From Shimia sagamensis (GTDB lineage: Bacteria > Pseudomonadota > Alphaproteobacteria > Rhodobacterales > Rhodobacteraceae): 64,000 nt of DNA. The stretch spans positions 62,001-126,000 of the forward strand of contig NZ_FXTY01000008.1 in NCBI RefSeq assembly GCF_900182745.1. The letters run 5' to 3'. The position numbers and the translations under genes are program-made. Below the pieces are notes generated by a model, which searched no databases, had not been told where the DNA came from, and worked only from the letters and a program-made list of their open reading frames with translations. Below are positions 40,621-50,071 of the stretch, in pieces (position 1 is the stretch's first letter; the number at the start of each line of letters is the position of its first letter).

Positions 40621-41097
40621 ATGAAACTGTCGACAAAAGGCCGTTATGCGGTGGTTGCATTGGCCGATATTGCACTTCAACCGCCTGAAGATCTCGTGAG
40701 TTTGAGTGAAATCTCCAAACGGCAAGACATTTCGCTTCCCTATTTGGAGCAGCTTTTTGTGAAATTGCGGCGTGCTGAGTTGGTTGTGTCCGTGCGCGGG
40801 CCCGGTGGCGGATATCGTTTGGCGCGTGCAAAGTCCGAGATTCGGGTGGCGGATATTTTGGCAGCGGTGGATGAGACGGTTTCAGCTTTGCACACCGGGG
40901 CAGGGGCCAGCGGGGGGTCTTGTGGCTCTCGGGCGCAGTCGATGGCAAACCGGCTCTGGGAGGGGCTGTCTGCGCATGTGTATGTGTTTCTGCACCAAAC
41001 CCGTCTGTCCGATATTGTCGAGAACGAGCTGGCGCCGTGTCCTGCAGTCCCAACATTGTTTTCTGTGGTTGATGAAATGGCGGACGAAAACGCCTGA
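40621..41097 (+). CDS. iscR: Rrf2-family iron-sulfur regulator IscR
   Basis: The 158-residue DNA-binding protein begins MKLSTKGRYAVVALADIAL, with an Rrf2 winged helix (LSEISKRQDISLPYLEQLFVKLRRAELVVSVRGPGGGYRLA). E. coli IscR holds its [2Fe-2S] cluster with three cysteines; here only Cys101 is in that region (GASGGSCGS) and one more, Cys140, lies near the end. This cysteine-poor form is known from Rhodobacter, where other ligands are proposed. Its stop overlaps the iscS start (TGATG), making it first gene of the suf operon and probably its own regulator. Confidence 0.93.
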   Translation: MKLSTKGRYAVVALADIALQPPEDLVSLSEISKRQDISLPYLEQLFVKLRRAELVVSVRGPGGGYRLARAKSEIRVADILAAVDETVSALHTGAGASGGSCGSRAQSMANRLWEGLSAHVYVFLHQTRLSDIVENELAPCPAVPTLFSVVDEMADENA

Positions 41098-42146
41098 TGC
41101 GTGCCTATTTGGATCATAATGCAACAACGCCACTGCGCGCTGAAGCTCGTGAGGCGATGATTTCCGCCATGGAGGTCTACGGGAATCCGTCGTCGGTACA
41201 CTCCGAGGGGCGAAAAGCCAAAGCGATCCTAGAGCGAGCACGGGGCGATATTGCCTCGGCCTTTGGTGCGGATGGCGCGGATGTGATTTTTACCAGCAGT
41301 GCAACAGAGTCTGCGGCTTTGGCTTTGTCAGGGCGTGAACTTCACGCGGCTGGCGTTGAACACGATGCCGTAAACGCTTGGACACAAAACGATCTGGACG
41401 TTGATGCGCAGGGTACTGTGGTGGTTCACGACCCAAGTGCGAGTTGTGTACAACTCGCCAACTCTGAAACAGGAGTGGTGCAATACTTACCTGACGGCGT
41501 GCTCGTCAGCGATATGACGCAAGCCTTTGGCAAGCTGCCGGTGGCCTTTAATTGGACTGGTGCGCAGATGGGACTGATTTCCGCGCATAAACTAGGTGGG
41601 CCCAAAGGAATTGGGGCTCTTGTGGTTAAGCGAGGTACCGAGGTGCCAGCACAGTTACTGGGGGGTGGTCAGGAAATGGGCCGTCGTGCGGGCACGGAAA
41701 ACGTGATAGGTGCCGCAGGATTTGCGGCAGCGGCAAAGGCGGCGGCGCAAGATTTGGCCGATGGTGTTTGGGATCGGGTTGCGTCTCTCCGCGATATGCT
41801 GGAAGACAGGCTATCCGCCGAAGCGCCTGATGCCATAATCGTTGGCAAAGGAGTTAAGCGGCTTCCCAACACGACGGCCGTTGCGGTGCCGGGCTGGAAG
41901 GGTGAGACGCAGGTCATGCAAATGGATCTGGCTGGTTTCGCGATTTCGGCTGGGTCGGCCTGTTCTTCAGGCAAGGTGCGCGCCAGTAAGGTGCTGACCG
42001 CGATGGGATTTGACGAGTTGACGGCTGCAAGCGCCATACGGGTGAGCTTGGGGCCACACACAAGCGAACAGGACGTCATGGGTTTTGCCGATAAGTGGCT
42101 TGCTCAGATGAACAAACACCGCGCATCGGCGCGACAGAAAGATTAG
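41097..42146 (+). CDS. Cysteine desulfurase, IscS/NifS-like
   Basis: The 349-residue PLP enzyme removes sulfur from cysteine for Fe-S assembly. It begins RAYLDHNATTPLR. The PLP lysine is in SAHKLGGPKGIGAL, the GGGQEMGRRAGTENV segment is typical, and the sulfur-accepting cysteine is in SAGSACSSGKVRAS. It is shorter than E. coli IscS (404). The operon also carries a SufS-type desulfurase, so two different desulfurases are made together. Confidence 0.93.
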   Translation: MRAYLDHNATTPLRAEAREAMISAMEVYGNPSSVHSEGRKAKAILERARGDIASAFGADGADVIFTSSATESAALALSGRELHAAGVEHDAVNAWTQNDLDVDAQGTVVVHDPSASCVQLANSETGVVQYLPDGVLVSDMTQAFGKLPVAFNWTGAQMGLISAHKLGGPKGIGALVVKRGTEVPAQLLGGGQEMGRRAGTENVIGAAGFAAAAKAAAQDLADGVWDRVASLRDMLEDRLSAEAPDAIIVGKGVKRLPNTTAVAVPGWKGETQVMQMDLAGFAISAGSACSSGKVRASKVLTAMGFDELTAASAIRVSLGPHTSEQDVMGFADKWLAQMNKHRASARQKD

Positions 42147-42155
42147 GAGACGCAC

Positions 42156-43679
42156 ATGGCTGTAGTTGAGGAAACCCAGGTCAAAGACGGTGTTGACCAG
42201 GAAACCGTGGATGCCGTGCGCGAAGTTGGCGGCAAATACAAATACGGTTGGGAAACCGAAATCGAGATGGAATATGCCCCAAAAGGGCTGACTGAGGACA
42301 TTGTCCGCTTGATTTCAGACAAGAACGAAGAGCCGAAATGGATGACCGACTGGCGGCTTGAGGCGTTTAAGCGCTGGCTGACCAAAGAGGAACCAGAGTG
42401 GGCGATGTTGGATTATCCTGAAGTGGATTTTCAGGATCAGTATTATTACGCGCGCCCTAAAAGCATGGAAGTTAAGCCCAAGTCACTAGATGAGGTTGAT
42501 CCTAAGCTGCTGGCGACTTACGAAAAGCTTGGTATCCCGCTCAAAGAACAGATGATTTTGGCAGGGGTTGAAGGCGCTGAAGACGCGCCTGCGGAAGGTC
42601 GTAAAGTCGCTGTTGATGCGGTATTTGACTCCGTTTCCGTTGGGACCACCTTTCAGAAAGAGCTGAAAGAAGCGGGCGTGATTTTCTGTTCGATTTCTGA
42701 AGCGATCCGTGAGCATCCGGAGCTGGTGAAGAAATACCTCGGCTCTGTTGTGCCGGTGTCTGACAACTTCTACGCGACGCTGAACAGCGCAGTGTTCTCG
42801 GATGGGTCGTTTGTTTACGTACCACCGGGCGTGCGCTGCCCCATGGAGCTGTCCACGTATTTCCGGATCAACGCGGAAAACACCGGCCAGTTTGAGCGCA
42901 CATTGATCATCGCGGACAAAGGCTCTTATGTGTCTTATCTCGAAGGCTGTACCGCACCACAACGTGATACCAGTCAGCTGCACGCTGCTGTGGTTGAGAT
43001 TGTGATCGAAGAAGATGCCGAGGTGAAATACTCCACGGTTCAGAACTGGTACCCTGGCGATGAGAACGGCAAAGGCGGTATTTACAACTTTGTGACCAAA
43101 CGGGCCGACTGTCGTGGCGACCGTGCCAAAATTATGTGGACACAGGTCGAAACCGGCTCTGCCGTCACTTGGAAATACCCGTCCTGCATCCTGCGTGGTG
43201 ATGATGCGCAGGGCGAGTTCTATTCGATTGCGATCACCAACAACCACCAGCAGGCTGACACCGGCACCAAGATGATACATCTGGGGAAGAACACCAAGTC
43301 GCGGATTGTCTCTAAAGGCATCAGCGCTGGTGTGGCGCAGAACACTTATCGCGGTCAGGTTTCCATGCATCCGAAAGCCAAGAACAGCCGGAATTACACA
43401 CAGTGTGACAGCCTGCTGATTGGCGACAAATGCGGGGCGCACACCGTGCCGTACATTGAGGTGAAGAACAATTCGTCTCGTGTGGAGCACGAGGCAACGA
43501 CGTCCAAGGTGGATGACGAGCAGATGTTTTATTGCCGCCAGCGTGGCATGGATGAGGAAGCGGCTGTGGCGCTTATTGTGAATGGCTTTGCCAAGGAGGT
43601 ACTGCAAGCGCTGCCCATGGAATTTGCCATGGAAGCACAACAACTTGTGGCGATTTCTCTGGAGGGGTCCGTTGGCTAA
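42156..43679 (+). CDS. sufB: Fe-S cluster assembly scaffold SufB
   Basis: The 507-residue protein forms the SufBC2D scaffold on which Fe-S clusters are built. Family segments are [40 protein letters not shown] (conserved Cys), [19 protein letters not shown] (Cys) and the beta-helix core ending in [36 protein letters not shown] precedes the ATG. Confidence 0.97.
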   Translation: MAVVEETQVKDGVDQETVDAVREVGGKYKYGWETEIEMEYAPKGLTEDIVRLISDKNEEPKWMTDWRLEAFKRWLTKEEPEWAMLDYPEVDFQDQYYYARPKSMEVKPKSLDEVDPKLLATYEKLGIPLKEQMILAGVEGAEDAPAEGRKVAVDAVFDSVSVGTTFQKELKEAGVIFCSISEAIREHPELVKKYLGSVVPVSDNFYATLNSAVFSDGSFVYVPPGVRCPMELSTYFRINAENTGQFERTLIIADKGSYVSYLEGCTAPQRDTSQLHAAVVEIVIEEDAEVKYSTVQNWYPGDENGKGGIYNFVTKRADCRGDRAKIMWTQVETGSAVTWKYPSCILRGDDAQGEFYSIAITNNHQQADTGTKMIHLGKNTKSRIVSKGISAGVAQNTYRGQVSMHPKAKNSRNYTQCDSLLIGDKCGAHTVPYIEVKNNSSRVEHEATTSKVDDEQMFYCRQRGMDEEAAVALIVNGFAKEVLQALPMEFAMEAQQLVAISLEGSVG

Positions 43680-43869
43680 CTATCGTTCTAAGATGCGCGA
43701 AAAACTGGTTGCGGTCTTGCCATTTGTTATGCCGGCGATTGGCGGGATGTTGGGGGTGATCTACCTCAATACCGCCGACGGGTTTCCAATCCCGTTCTTG
43801 TGGGTTGGAATCGGCATTTTGGGTGGCTGGCTCGCGGGACGTGTTTTGGTGCGATTGTTGGATAGGTAA
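43672..43869 (+). CDS. Small membrane protein in the suf operon
   Basis: The 65-residue product has two TM helices ([18 protein letters not shown] and [18 protein letters not shown]) between basic ends. The TTG at 43672 overlaps the sufB end by eight bases and has GGAGG at 43661-43665, six bases away; an internal ATG at 43693 lacks a ribosome site. The function is unknown. Its place in the suf operon and coupling to sufB suggest a linked role. Confidence 0.7.
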   Translation: MANYRSKMREKLVAVLPFVMPAIGGMLGVIYLNTADGFPIPFLWVGIGILGGWLAGRVLVRLLDR

Positions 43870-43875
43870 GCACAG

Positions 43876-44082
43876 ATGGAAACCATCCAGGCGTTGATAC
43901 AGCAATCAGCAGGTGTGGGCGCGGGGATCGCGTTTGGATCAGCCGTGGGCTTTGGTCTGAGAAAAATGCGGTTAGGGAATTCGGACGGGCTGATTTCTGG
44001 CTCTGTTTTTGTGACCTCTGCAGTCTGTGGGTTAGTTGCGATGGCCGCGATGATGGCGATTTCTTACGTTGGAGGTTTTTGA
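43876..44082 (+). CDS. Small membrane protein in the suf operon
   Basis: The 68-residue protein has two predicted TM helices ([17 protein letters not shown] and [22 protein letters not shown]) around a basic loop ([10 protein letters not shown]). It lies six bases after one small membrane gene and two before the YbjQ-like gene. No family is recognised; it resembles short roseobacter proteins of unknown role. Confidence 0.68.
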   Translation: METIQALIQQSAGVGAGIAFGSAVGFGLRKMRLGNSDGLISGSVFVTSAVCGLVAMAAMMAISYVGGF

Positions 44083-44083
44083 G

Positions 44084-44398
44084 ATGATTGTGACAACAAC
44101 ACCATCGATCGAAGGTCATCAGATTACCGCCTATCACGGCATTGTTGTGGGTGAGGCGATCATGGGGGCAAATGTCGTGCGGGACATCTTTGCCTCCATC
44201 ACAGATATCGTCGGTGGCCGCTCGGGCGCCTATGAAAGCAAACTGCAGGATGCGCGCGAAACGGCTCTGGCTGAGCTGGAACAACGCGCTTCCGCCAAAG
44301 GAGCCAACGCCGTTGTAGGTGTTGATCTGGATTATGAAGTTGTGGGTGACACGATGCTGATGGTTTCAGCCAGCGGCACAGCTGTCACCGTGAAATAA
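44084..44398 (+). CDS. YbjQ/UPF0145-family protein
   Basis: The 104-residue protein starts [51 protein letters not shown], then [15 protein letters not shown], the classic YbjQ (DUF74) pattern. These are pentameric cytoplasmic proteins of unknown function, once annotated as heavy-metal binding. GGAGG lies 8 bases before the ATG at 44084. Its presence inside the suf operon is notable. Confidence 0.9.
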   Translation: MIVTTTPSIEGHQITAYHGIVVGEAIMGANVVRDIFASITDIVGGRSGAYESKLQDARETALAELEQRASAKGANAVVGVDLDYEVVGDTMLMVSASGTAVTVK

Positions 44399-44453
44399 GA
44401 CAAGAAATGACCGGGTGCTTTGGCATCCCGTGGAAACGCGAAGGAAGATGAAC

Positions 44454-45209
44454 ATGTTGGAAATCAAAGGCCTGAAGGTCAAACTTGAAGAAGAAGACAA
44501 GCAGATCCTCAAAGGTGTGGATCTGAAAGTGGAAGCGGGTAAAGTGCACGCTATCATGGGGCCAAACGGCTCAGGAAAATCCACATTGTCTTATGTGTTG
44601 TCCGGCAAAGACGGCTATGAAGTGACCGCAGGCGAAGCCACGCTGGCTGGCGAAGACCTGCTGGACATGGAAGCGGAAGAACGCGCCGCGCTTGGCCTGT
44701 TCCTGGCGTTCCAGTACCCTGTGGAAATCCCAGGGGTTGGCAACATGACCTTCCTGCGCACCGCGGTGAATTCTCAGCGCAAAGCGCGTGGTGAAGAAGA
44801 GCTGTCCGCGGCGGATTTCCTGAAAGAAATTCGCGCCAAAGCTAAGACGTTGAAGATCGATGCAGACATGCTGAAGCGTCCGGTAAACGTGGGCTTCTCC
44901 GGTGGTGAGAAGAAGCGTAACGAAATCCTGCAGATGGCGATGCTTGAGCCAAAGATGTGTATCCTCGATGAAACTGATTCCGGCCTTGACGTGGACGCCA
45001 TGAAACTGGTGTCTGAGGGCGTGAATGCGCTGCGTGATGAAGGCCGTGGATTTCTCGTTATCACGCACTATCAGCGTTTGCTGGACCACATCAAACCAGA
45101 CGTTGTGCATATCATGGCGGACGGCCGCATCATCAAGACCGGTGGCCCTGAGCTGGCGCTGGAAGTTGAGAAAAACGGCTACGCAGATATCTTGGCGGAG
45201 ATGGCGTAA
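44454..45209 (+). CDS. sufC: Fe-S assembly ATPase SufC
   Basis: The 251-residue ABC-type ATPase powers the SufBCD scaffold. Walker A is GPNGSGKST, the signature is GFSGGEKKRNEI and Walker B runs into MCILDETDSGLDVDAM. AAGGAAG precedes the ATG at 44454; the earlier ATG at 44448 sits too close to the ribosome site. Its stop overlaps the sufD start (TAATG). Confidence 0.97.
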   Translation: MLEIKGLKVKLEEEDKQILKGVDLKVEAGKVHAIMGPNGSGKSTLSYVLSGKDGYEVTAGEATLAGEDLLDMEAEERAALGLFLAFQYPVEIPGVGNMTFLRTAVNSQRKARGEEELSAADFLKEIRAKAKTLKIDADMLKRPVNVGFSGGEKKRNEILQMAMLEPKMCILDETDSGLDVDAMKLVSEGVNALRDEGRGFLVITHYQRLLDHIKPDVVHIMADGRIIKTGGPELALEVEKNGYADILAEMA

Positions 45210-46495
45210 TGGCTGCACTGGCTAAGAAACAAGAGGCCGTTGCAGCCCGTCTTGACGGAATGACGCTTCCTGCGGGTGGTCAGTGGGCCTCTGAAGCCCG
45301 AGAGGCGGCTTTGGGTCGTCTGCGTGAGATGGGGCTGCCGGAGCGTCGGGACGAGTACTGGAAGTACACACGCCCGGACACGCTGACACAAGCGGATGCG
45401 CCTGAGGCTGCAGTCTTTGAGACCGGTGAAGCTCCGCTGTTTGGCAGCTTTGATCGTATCAAGGTTGTTTTTGTCGATGGTGTCTTTGACGCGGATCAGT
45501 CGGATGAGTTGGCTGGTGAAGGCCTGTCCATTGAGCGGCTGGCGGATGTGGCGGTCAAAGACATTCATTGGGCCAAAGACCTGTACGGTCAGTTGGAAAC
45601 CAATGGTCAAAAGCCAGTTGAGCGTCCATTGGCGGCCTTGAACTCCGCGTTTGCAACTGATGGCGTGGTGATCCACGTGACTGGCAAGGTTGAGAAGCCT
45701 GTGAGCCTTGTTTATCAGCACAAAGCTGATAACTCCGACGCAATTTTGCATCATGTGATAAAACTGGATGCGGGTGCAGAGGTGACGGTTCTGGAGAACG
45801 GTCCAGCTGCCGCGCGGTTCAACAAATCCATGGAAGTGGACGTGGCGGATGGCGCAACCTTCCACCATGTGCGGGCACAAGGGCGTGATCACGAACGTCG
45901 TGCGGTGACACATTTGTTTGGCCGTTTGGGAACCGAAAGTGTGTTTAAGAGCTTCACTCTGACCGTCAACGGGCGTCTGACCCGGAATGAGGCGGTGCTG
46001 GAGTTGACCGGTGATGATGCGACTGCACATGTGGCGGGCGCTTGCATGGGCGACGGTGATTTCCATCACGATGACACAGTTTTTGTCACCCATGATGCAG
46101 TGAACTGTGAAAGCCGACAGGTCTTCAAAAAAGTGCTACGCAATGGCGCCACCGGCGTATTTCAGGGTAAAATTCTGGTCAAGGCTGGCGCGCAGAAAAC
46201 CGATGGCTATCAGATTAGCCAATCGCTGCTGCTGGATGGGGACAGCCAATTCCTGGCAAAACCTGAGTTGGAAATCTACGCGGACGACGTGGCGTGTTCT
46301 CACGGGTCAACCTCAGGTGCAATTGATGAAGATGCACTGTTTTATCTTCGTGCACGTGGTGTTCCACATGACATCGCGACCGATCTTATGGTGATGTCCT
46401 TTGTGGCTGAGGCGGTGGAAGAAGTGGAAAGCGAAGAGCTACGTGATGAGATCATTGGGCGCTTGGAGTCCTGGTTGGAGCGTCGGCGCGGCTGA
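45209..46495 (+). CDS. sufD: Fe-S cluster assembly protein SufD
   Basis: The 428-residue paralogue of SufB completes the SufBC2D complex. MGLPERRDEYWKYTRPDTL at the N-terminus and ADDVACSHGSTSGAIDEDALFYLRARGV at the C-terminus, including the conserved His of CSHG, are diagnostic. It is joined to sufC and to the following membrane gene by overlapping stop/start codons. Confidence 0.96.
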   Translation: MAALAKKQEAVAARLDGMTLPAGGQWASEAREAALGRLREMGLPERRDEYWKYTRPDTLTQADAPEAAVFETGEAPLFGSFDRIKVVFVDGVFDADQSDELAGEGLSIERLADVAVKDIHWAKDLYGQLETNGQKPVERPLAALNSAFATDGVVIHVTGKVEKPVSLVYQHKADNSDAILHHVIKLDAGAEVTVLENGPAAARFNKSMEVDVADGATFHHVRAQGRDHERRAVTHLFGRLGTESVFKSFTLTVNGRLTRNEAVLELTGDDATAHVAGACMGDGDFHHDDTVFVTHDAVNCESRQVFKKVLRNGATGVFQGKILVKAGAQKTDGYQISQSLLLDGDSQFLAKPELEIYADDVACSHGSTSGAIDEDALFYLRARGVPHDIATDLMVMSFVAEAVEEVESEELRDEIIGRLESWLERRRG

Positions 46496-46980
46496 TGTCT
46501 GTGACGGGTGATATGATGGCAAGCTACCGCTCTCCAAGAGCGGTGGTACGCCGCCGTTTGGCCATGGGCGAACGGGAAGATCGTGCCTTTGCGGTCTTGA
46601 TGGCCGCTTGCTGCGTGATCTTTGTGTCTCGCTGGCCTGCTCTGGCTCGAGAAGCACATTTGTCTGGAACAGAGTTGAACCCCTTGTTGGGCGCCAACCT
46701 GTTTGCGCTGATGTTTGTATTGCCGTTGATTGCGGTTTCTCTGGCCTTTGTCTCACATCTGGTGTTGCGTGCATTTGGGCGCAAACAATCCAGCTATGGC
46801 ACGCGTTTCGCGTTGTTTTGGGCAATGCTGGCTACGGGACCGTTGTATCTATTAGTTGGTTTGGTTGAAGGCTTTATCGGTGAGAGCTCTGCGCTGACAA
46901 TTGTTGGCGCGTTGTGGTTCATTGCCTTCGTTTGGATCTGGATTTCTGGTTTGGTGGAAGCGGGTAGGGTGTCCACATGA
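46495..46980 (+). CDS. Membrane protein in the suf operon (Yip1-like)
   Basis: The 161-residue protein has four TM helices and a basic N-terminus (SPRAVVRRRLAMGEREDRAF). The pattern resembles short Yip1-domain proteins of Rhodobacterales. The function is unknown. It overlaps sufD by one base and the next membrane gene by four, so it is tightly embedded in the operon. Confidence 0.75.
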   Translation: MSVTGDMMASYRSPRAVVRRRLAMGEREDRAFAVLMAACCVIFVSRWPALAREAHLSGTELNPLLGANLFALMFVLPLIAVSLAFVSHLVLRAFGRKQSSYGTRFALFWAMLATGPLYLLVGLVEGFIGESSALTIVGALWFIAFVWIWISGLVEAGRVST

Positions 46981-47558
46981 GACAGCAATTGACCACTTTG
47001 TTCTGGCTAACTGCTCGCGATCCGAGTGAGGCGGCCGTGGCCCTTATGAGCCGGCCTGTGCCGCGCAATGTAGCATGGATGGTTCTTGCTCTTGGGATTG
47101 TTCTTAATGCGCTGGCGCATTTTGCAACACTGACTCTGTTTCCAGCACCTCCGGAGTTGAATGTACCGTTTTTAACCGCACCCTTCCTGTACACGACCAT
47201 CTTGGGATGTGGTCTCGTGTTGCTTGTCTTCTCATTCTACTGGGGGGGGCGTGCGATTGGAGGCCGCGGGCGGTTTGACGATATATTGTTGGCCATTGGT
47301 TGGCTGCAATACATGCGGTTTGCGGTTCAGATGGCATCGTTGTTGTTGATGCTGGCTATGCCAGGTCTGGCACTGATCTTCGTGATGGGAGTCGGTCTGT
47401 ATTCGATCTGGGTCGTTTTGAATTTCATTAATGTTATCCATGGGTTCAACAGCCTTGGGAAAGCCGTGATGTTGGTGCTGATCACCATGTTGGGCATGAC
47501 CGTCGGGATGACGCTGCTTTTGTCACTGGGTGCAGCAACCGCTATTGGAATGTCTTAA
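46977..47558 (+). CDS. Yip1-domain membrane protein in the suf operon
   Basis: The 193-residue protein has five or so TM helices. The N-terminal LTARDPSEAAVALMSRPVPRNVAWMVLALGIVLNA and the FYWGGRAIGGRGRFDDILLAIGWLQYMRF segment fit Yip1-family membrane proteins, which replace the usual transporter motifs with a helical bundle. It is preceded by a second Yip1-like gene, with which it overlaps (ATGA). SufS begins one base after its stop. Confidence 0.78.
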   Translation: MRQQLTTLFWLTARDPSEAAVALMSRPVPRNVAWMVLALGIVLNALAHFATLTLFPAPPELNVPFLTAPFLYTTILGCGLVLLVFSFYWGGRAIGGRGRFDDILLAIGWLQYMRFAVQMASLLLMLAMPGLALIFVMGVGLYSIWVVLNFINVIHGFNSLGKAVMLVLITMLGMTVGMTLLLSLGAATAIGMS

Positions 47559-47559
47559 A

Positions 47560-48780
47560 ATGTATGACGTCAAAAAAATCCGCGCTGATTTTCCGATCTT
47601 GAGCCGCGAAGTGAATGGTAAACCATTGGTCTATCTGGACAATGGCGCGTCTTCGCAAAAACCACAGGTTGTGATTGATGCAATCACACAGGCGTATTCG
47701 ATGGAATATGCAAATGTTCACCGTGGTTTGCACTATCTTTCCAATCTGGCGACCGACAAATACGAAGCGGTGCGCGGCAAGATTGCCAAGTTTCTGAATG
47801 CGGCCAGTGAAGATGAGATTGTGCTGAATTCCGGCACCACCGAAGGCATCAATATGGTGGCTTATGGCTGGGCCATGCCGCGTTTAGAAGCTGGCGATGA
47901 GATTATCCTGTCGGTGATGGAGCACCATGCCAACATTGTACCTTGGCACTTCCTGCGCGAGCGTCAGGGTGTTGTGCTTAAGTGGGTGGATGTTGACAGT
48001 TCAGGCGCATTGGACCCGCAAGTGGTGCTTAACGCGATTGGGCCAAAAACCAAACTGATTGCCGTGACCCAGTGTTCTAATGTCTTGGGCACTATGGTGG
48101 ACGTGAAGGCCATAACCGAAGGGGCGCATGCAAAAGGTGTGCCGGTGCTGGTCGATGGTTCGCAGGGGTCGGTGCATGCGCCGGTAGACGTGCAGGACAT
48201 CGGTTGCGATTTCTATGCCATTACTGGCCACAAACTGTATGGGCCGTCGGGCTCCGGTGCGATCTATTGCAAATCGGAGCGTATGACAGAGATGCGTCCG
48301 TTCATCGGCGGCGGTGACATGATCAAAGAGGTCTCAAAAGAGGCTGTGATCTACAACGATCCCCCCATGAAGTTTGAGGCTGGTACGCCGGGTATTGTAC
48401 AGACCATCGGCTTTGGGGTGGCGCTGGACTACTTGATGGAGCTGGGCATGGAGAATGTCGCGGCACATGAGGCCAAGTTACGTGACTATACCATGCAGAA
48501 ACTGGCAGGTCTCAATTGGCTGCAAATTCAGGGTACAACGGCTGATAAAGCCGCGATCTTCAGCTTCACATTGGATGGTGCCGCCCATGCACATGACATT
48601 TCCACCATCCTTGACAAAAAGGGTGTTGCGGTTAGGGCAGGGCATCACTGTGCAGGGCCACTGATGGAGCATCTGGGAGTGTCCGCGACGTGCCGGGCCA
48701 GCTTTGGCTTGTACAACACCACAGATGAAGCGGACACGCTCATCGATGCACTTGAATTGGCGCACGAACTCTTTGGTTAG
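47560..48780 (+). CDS. sufS: Cysteine desulfurase SufS
   Basis: The 406-residue group II desulfurase supplies persulfide sulfur to SufBCD, usually through SufE or SufU. Landmarks are YLDNGASSQKPQVVIDAI, the PLP lysine in ITGHKLYGPSGSGAIY and the catalytic Cys in RAGHHCAGPLMEHLG. The ATG at 47560 begins MYDVKKIRADFPIL; an upstream TTG in the Yip1 gene is unlikely. It is the last suf gene here; sufE, sufA and sufT are not in the window. Confidence 0.96.
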   Translation: MYDVKKIRADFPILSREVNGKPLVYLDNGASSQKPQVVIDAITQAYSMEYANVHRGLHYLSNLATDKYEAVRGKIAKFLNAASEDEIVLNSGTTEGINMVAYGWAMPRLEAGDEIILSVMEHHANIVPWHFLRERQGVVLKWVDVDSSGALDPQVVLNAIGPKTKLIAVTQCSNVLGTMVDVKAITEGAHAKGVPVLVDGSQGSVHAPVDVQDIGCDFYAITGHKLYGPSGSGAIYCKSERMTEMRPFIGGGDMIKEVSKEAVIYNDPPMKFEAGTPGIVQTIGFGVALDYLMELGMENVAAHEAKLRDYTMQKLAGLNWLQIQGTTADKAAIFSFTLDGAAHAHDISTILDKKGVAVRAGHHCAGPLMEHLGVSATCRASFGLYNTTDEADTLIDALELAHELFG

Positions 48781-48799
48781 ACGTTCATTTTGCGATTGC

Positions 48800-48826
48800 G
48801 GGGCGTAGCTGCACTGGCTATACCCC
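48800..48826 (+). terminator. Hairpin after sufS
   Basis: GGGGCGTAGC pairs with GCTATACCCC (one mismatch, one wobble) around a 7-base loop, 20 bases after the sufS stop. No clear T-run follows, so it may be a weak terminator or a processing structure before the tRNA. Confidence 0.35.
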
Positions 48827-48834
48827 GAACTTAG

Positions 48835-48911
<77 letters not shown>

Positions 48912-48991
48912 ATCTTTTCAATAGTTTAGGTGGTTTTTGCTTCGGTGATTTTTGCCGTGTAAATTTTACGCGTAAACAAAACCCTCGAAAA

Positions 48992-50071
48992 TCAGCGCCT
49001 TTCGACCGCCCTCAACGCCGATTCTTGGAACGCTGGCGAGTGGTGGCCGTAGACCTTTTCGATGGTCTCTGGGCTGGTTGCGAAATAGCCTGCGGCATCC
49101 CAGATTGAGGCACCGTTTTGAAGCGTCCATGTGATGGCCGTGTGTTTCAGCGTGTGCGGGGTGCAGTGCTCTATTCCGGCATCCGATACCGCTTTCGTGA
49201 ATGCTCGCTTGATGTCACCCACCCGCGCGCCCTGATAGGTCACGGCCCAATGGTCGCCAGAGGCTTTCCATCTACGCAGGTGCGCAGCAAGTTGACGTGG
49301 GATTCTGGCTGGAGTTCGGCGTTTCTTGGTTTGGCGTTCCCCGTCGCTGCGGCGGAACATGATATTGCGCTCCAGGTCAAACCACCCGCCAACCGTGTTC
49401 GGCTCAAATCCCATTCTCAAAATCGCGTCTTTGCGGGTGCCGGTATACAGCGCAATCAAGATGAAGTGTGCCAGGTGTTTGGACTTGTGGCCGCGATAGG
49501 CGGTCCAGAGCAGCTTTGCCGCCTCGTCACGGGACAGCCAGCGCTCTTTTGCTTCTGGTTTGTCCGGCAGCGTCACTGCTGGGGTAGATGTGATGTAGCC
49601 TTCGCGGTGGGCATAGCTTAGCGCCGCTTGCAATACGCCAAGCTCACGACGGGTTGTTCCAGGCGCGACGGGGGCAAATTCGATTGGCTCGCGCGTGTTT
49701 GGATCGGTCTTTGTAACTTTCTTGCGGGTCCGCGTGTAGCGGCGGCAGGTCTCGCCTTTGATGTGGCTGACTTTAAGTTCAGACCAAAAAGGCAAAAGGG
49801 CGGTGATGGCGTAGCCGATCCGATCAGGCGCGGCGACCGTTGGCGCGTACTCTTCCGCATAGATCGCCAGAACCTCACCGCAAGTTATGTTTGCGGGTTC
49901 ATTGGCAGCACTTTGCCGCCCTTTCGTGGCGATGTAGGCGGCAAGGACTTTTTCAGCTTCGCTGCGGCTTGTGCAGCCCGTAGAGCGGGGCTTACAGCCG
50001 GTGTCGAAGATGTAGTATTGATCTCGGTGGTCGTATTTGTGGAGGCGTGCGCCTTTGGCTGGCCTTGGCAT
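48992..50071 (-). CDS. int: Tyrosine-type site-specific integrase of the prophage
   Basis: The 359-residue recombinase would integrate and excise the phage at tRNA-Arg. The catalytic domain shows ALYTGTRKDAILRM (Arg I), HTLKHTAITW (the usual HxxR is HxxK), AAGYFATSPETIEKVYGHH with the nucleophile Tyr341. The second-histidine position before it appears as Tyr. An N-terminal SAM-like core-binding domain precedes it. It is the last gene of the leftward operon and its 5' end overlaps the excisionase-like gene by 187 bases. Confidence 0.93.
   Translation of the reverse strand: MPRPAKGARLHKYDHRDQYYIFDTGCKPRSTGCTSRSEAEKVLAAYIATKGRQSAANEPANITCGEVLAIYAEEYAPTVAAPDRIGYAITALLPFWSELKVSHIKGETCRRYTRTRKKVTKTDPNTREPIEFAPVAPGTTRRELGVLQAALSYAHREGYITSTPAVTLPDKPEAKERWLSRDEAAKLLWTAYRGHKSKHLAHFILIALYTGTRKDAILRMGFEPNTVGGWFDLERNIMFRRSDGERQTKKRRTPARIPRQLAAHLRRWKASGDHWAVTYQGARVGDIKRAFTKAVSDAGIEHCTPHTLKHTAITWTLQNGASIWDAAGYFATSPETIEKVYGHHSPAFQESALRAVERR

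Noticed and set aside
42486..43643. 385-codon minus-strand frame inside sufB
   Set aside because: Shadow of sufB; no start signal or domain.
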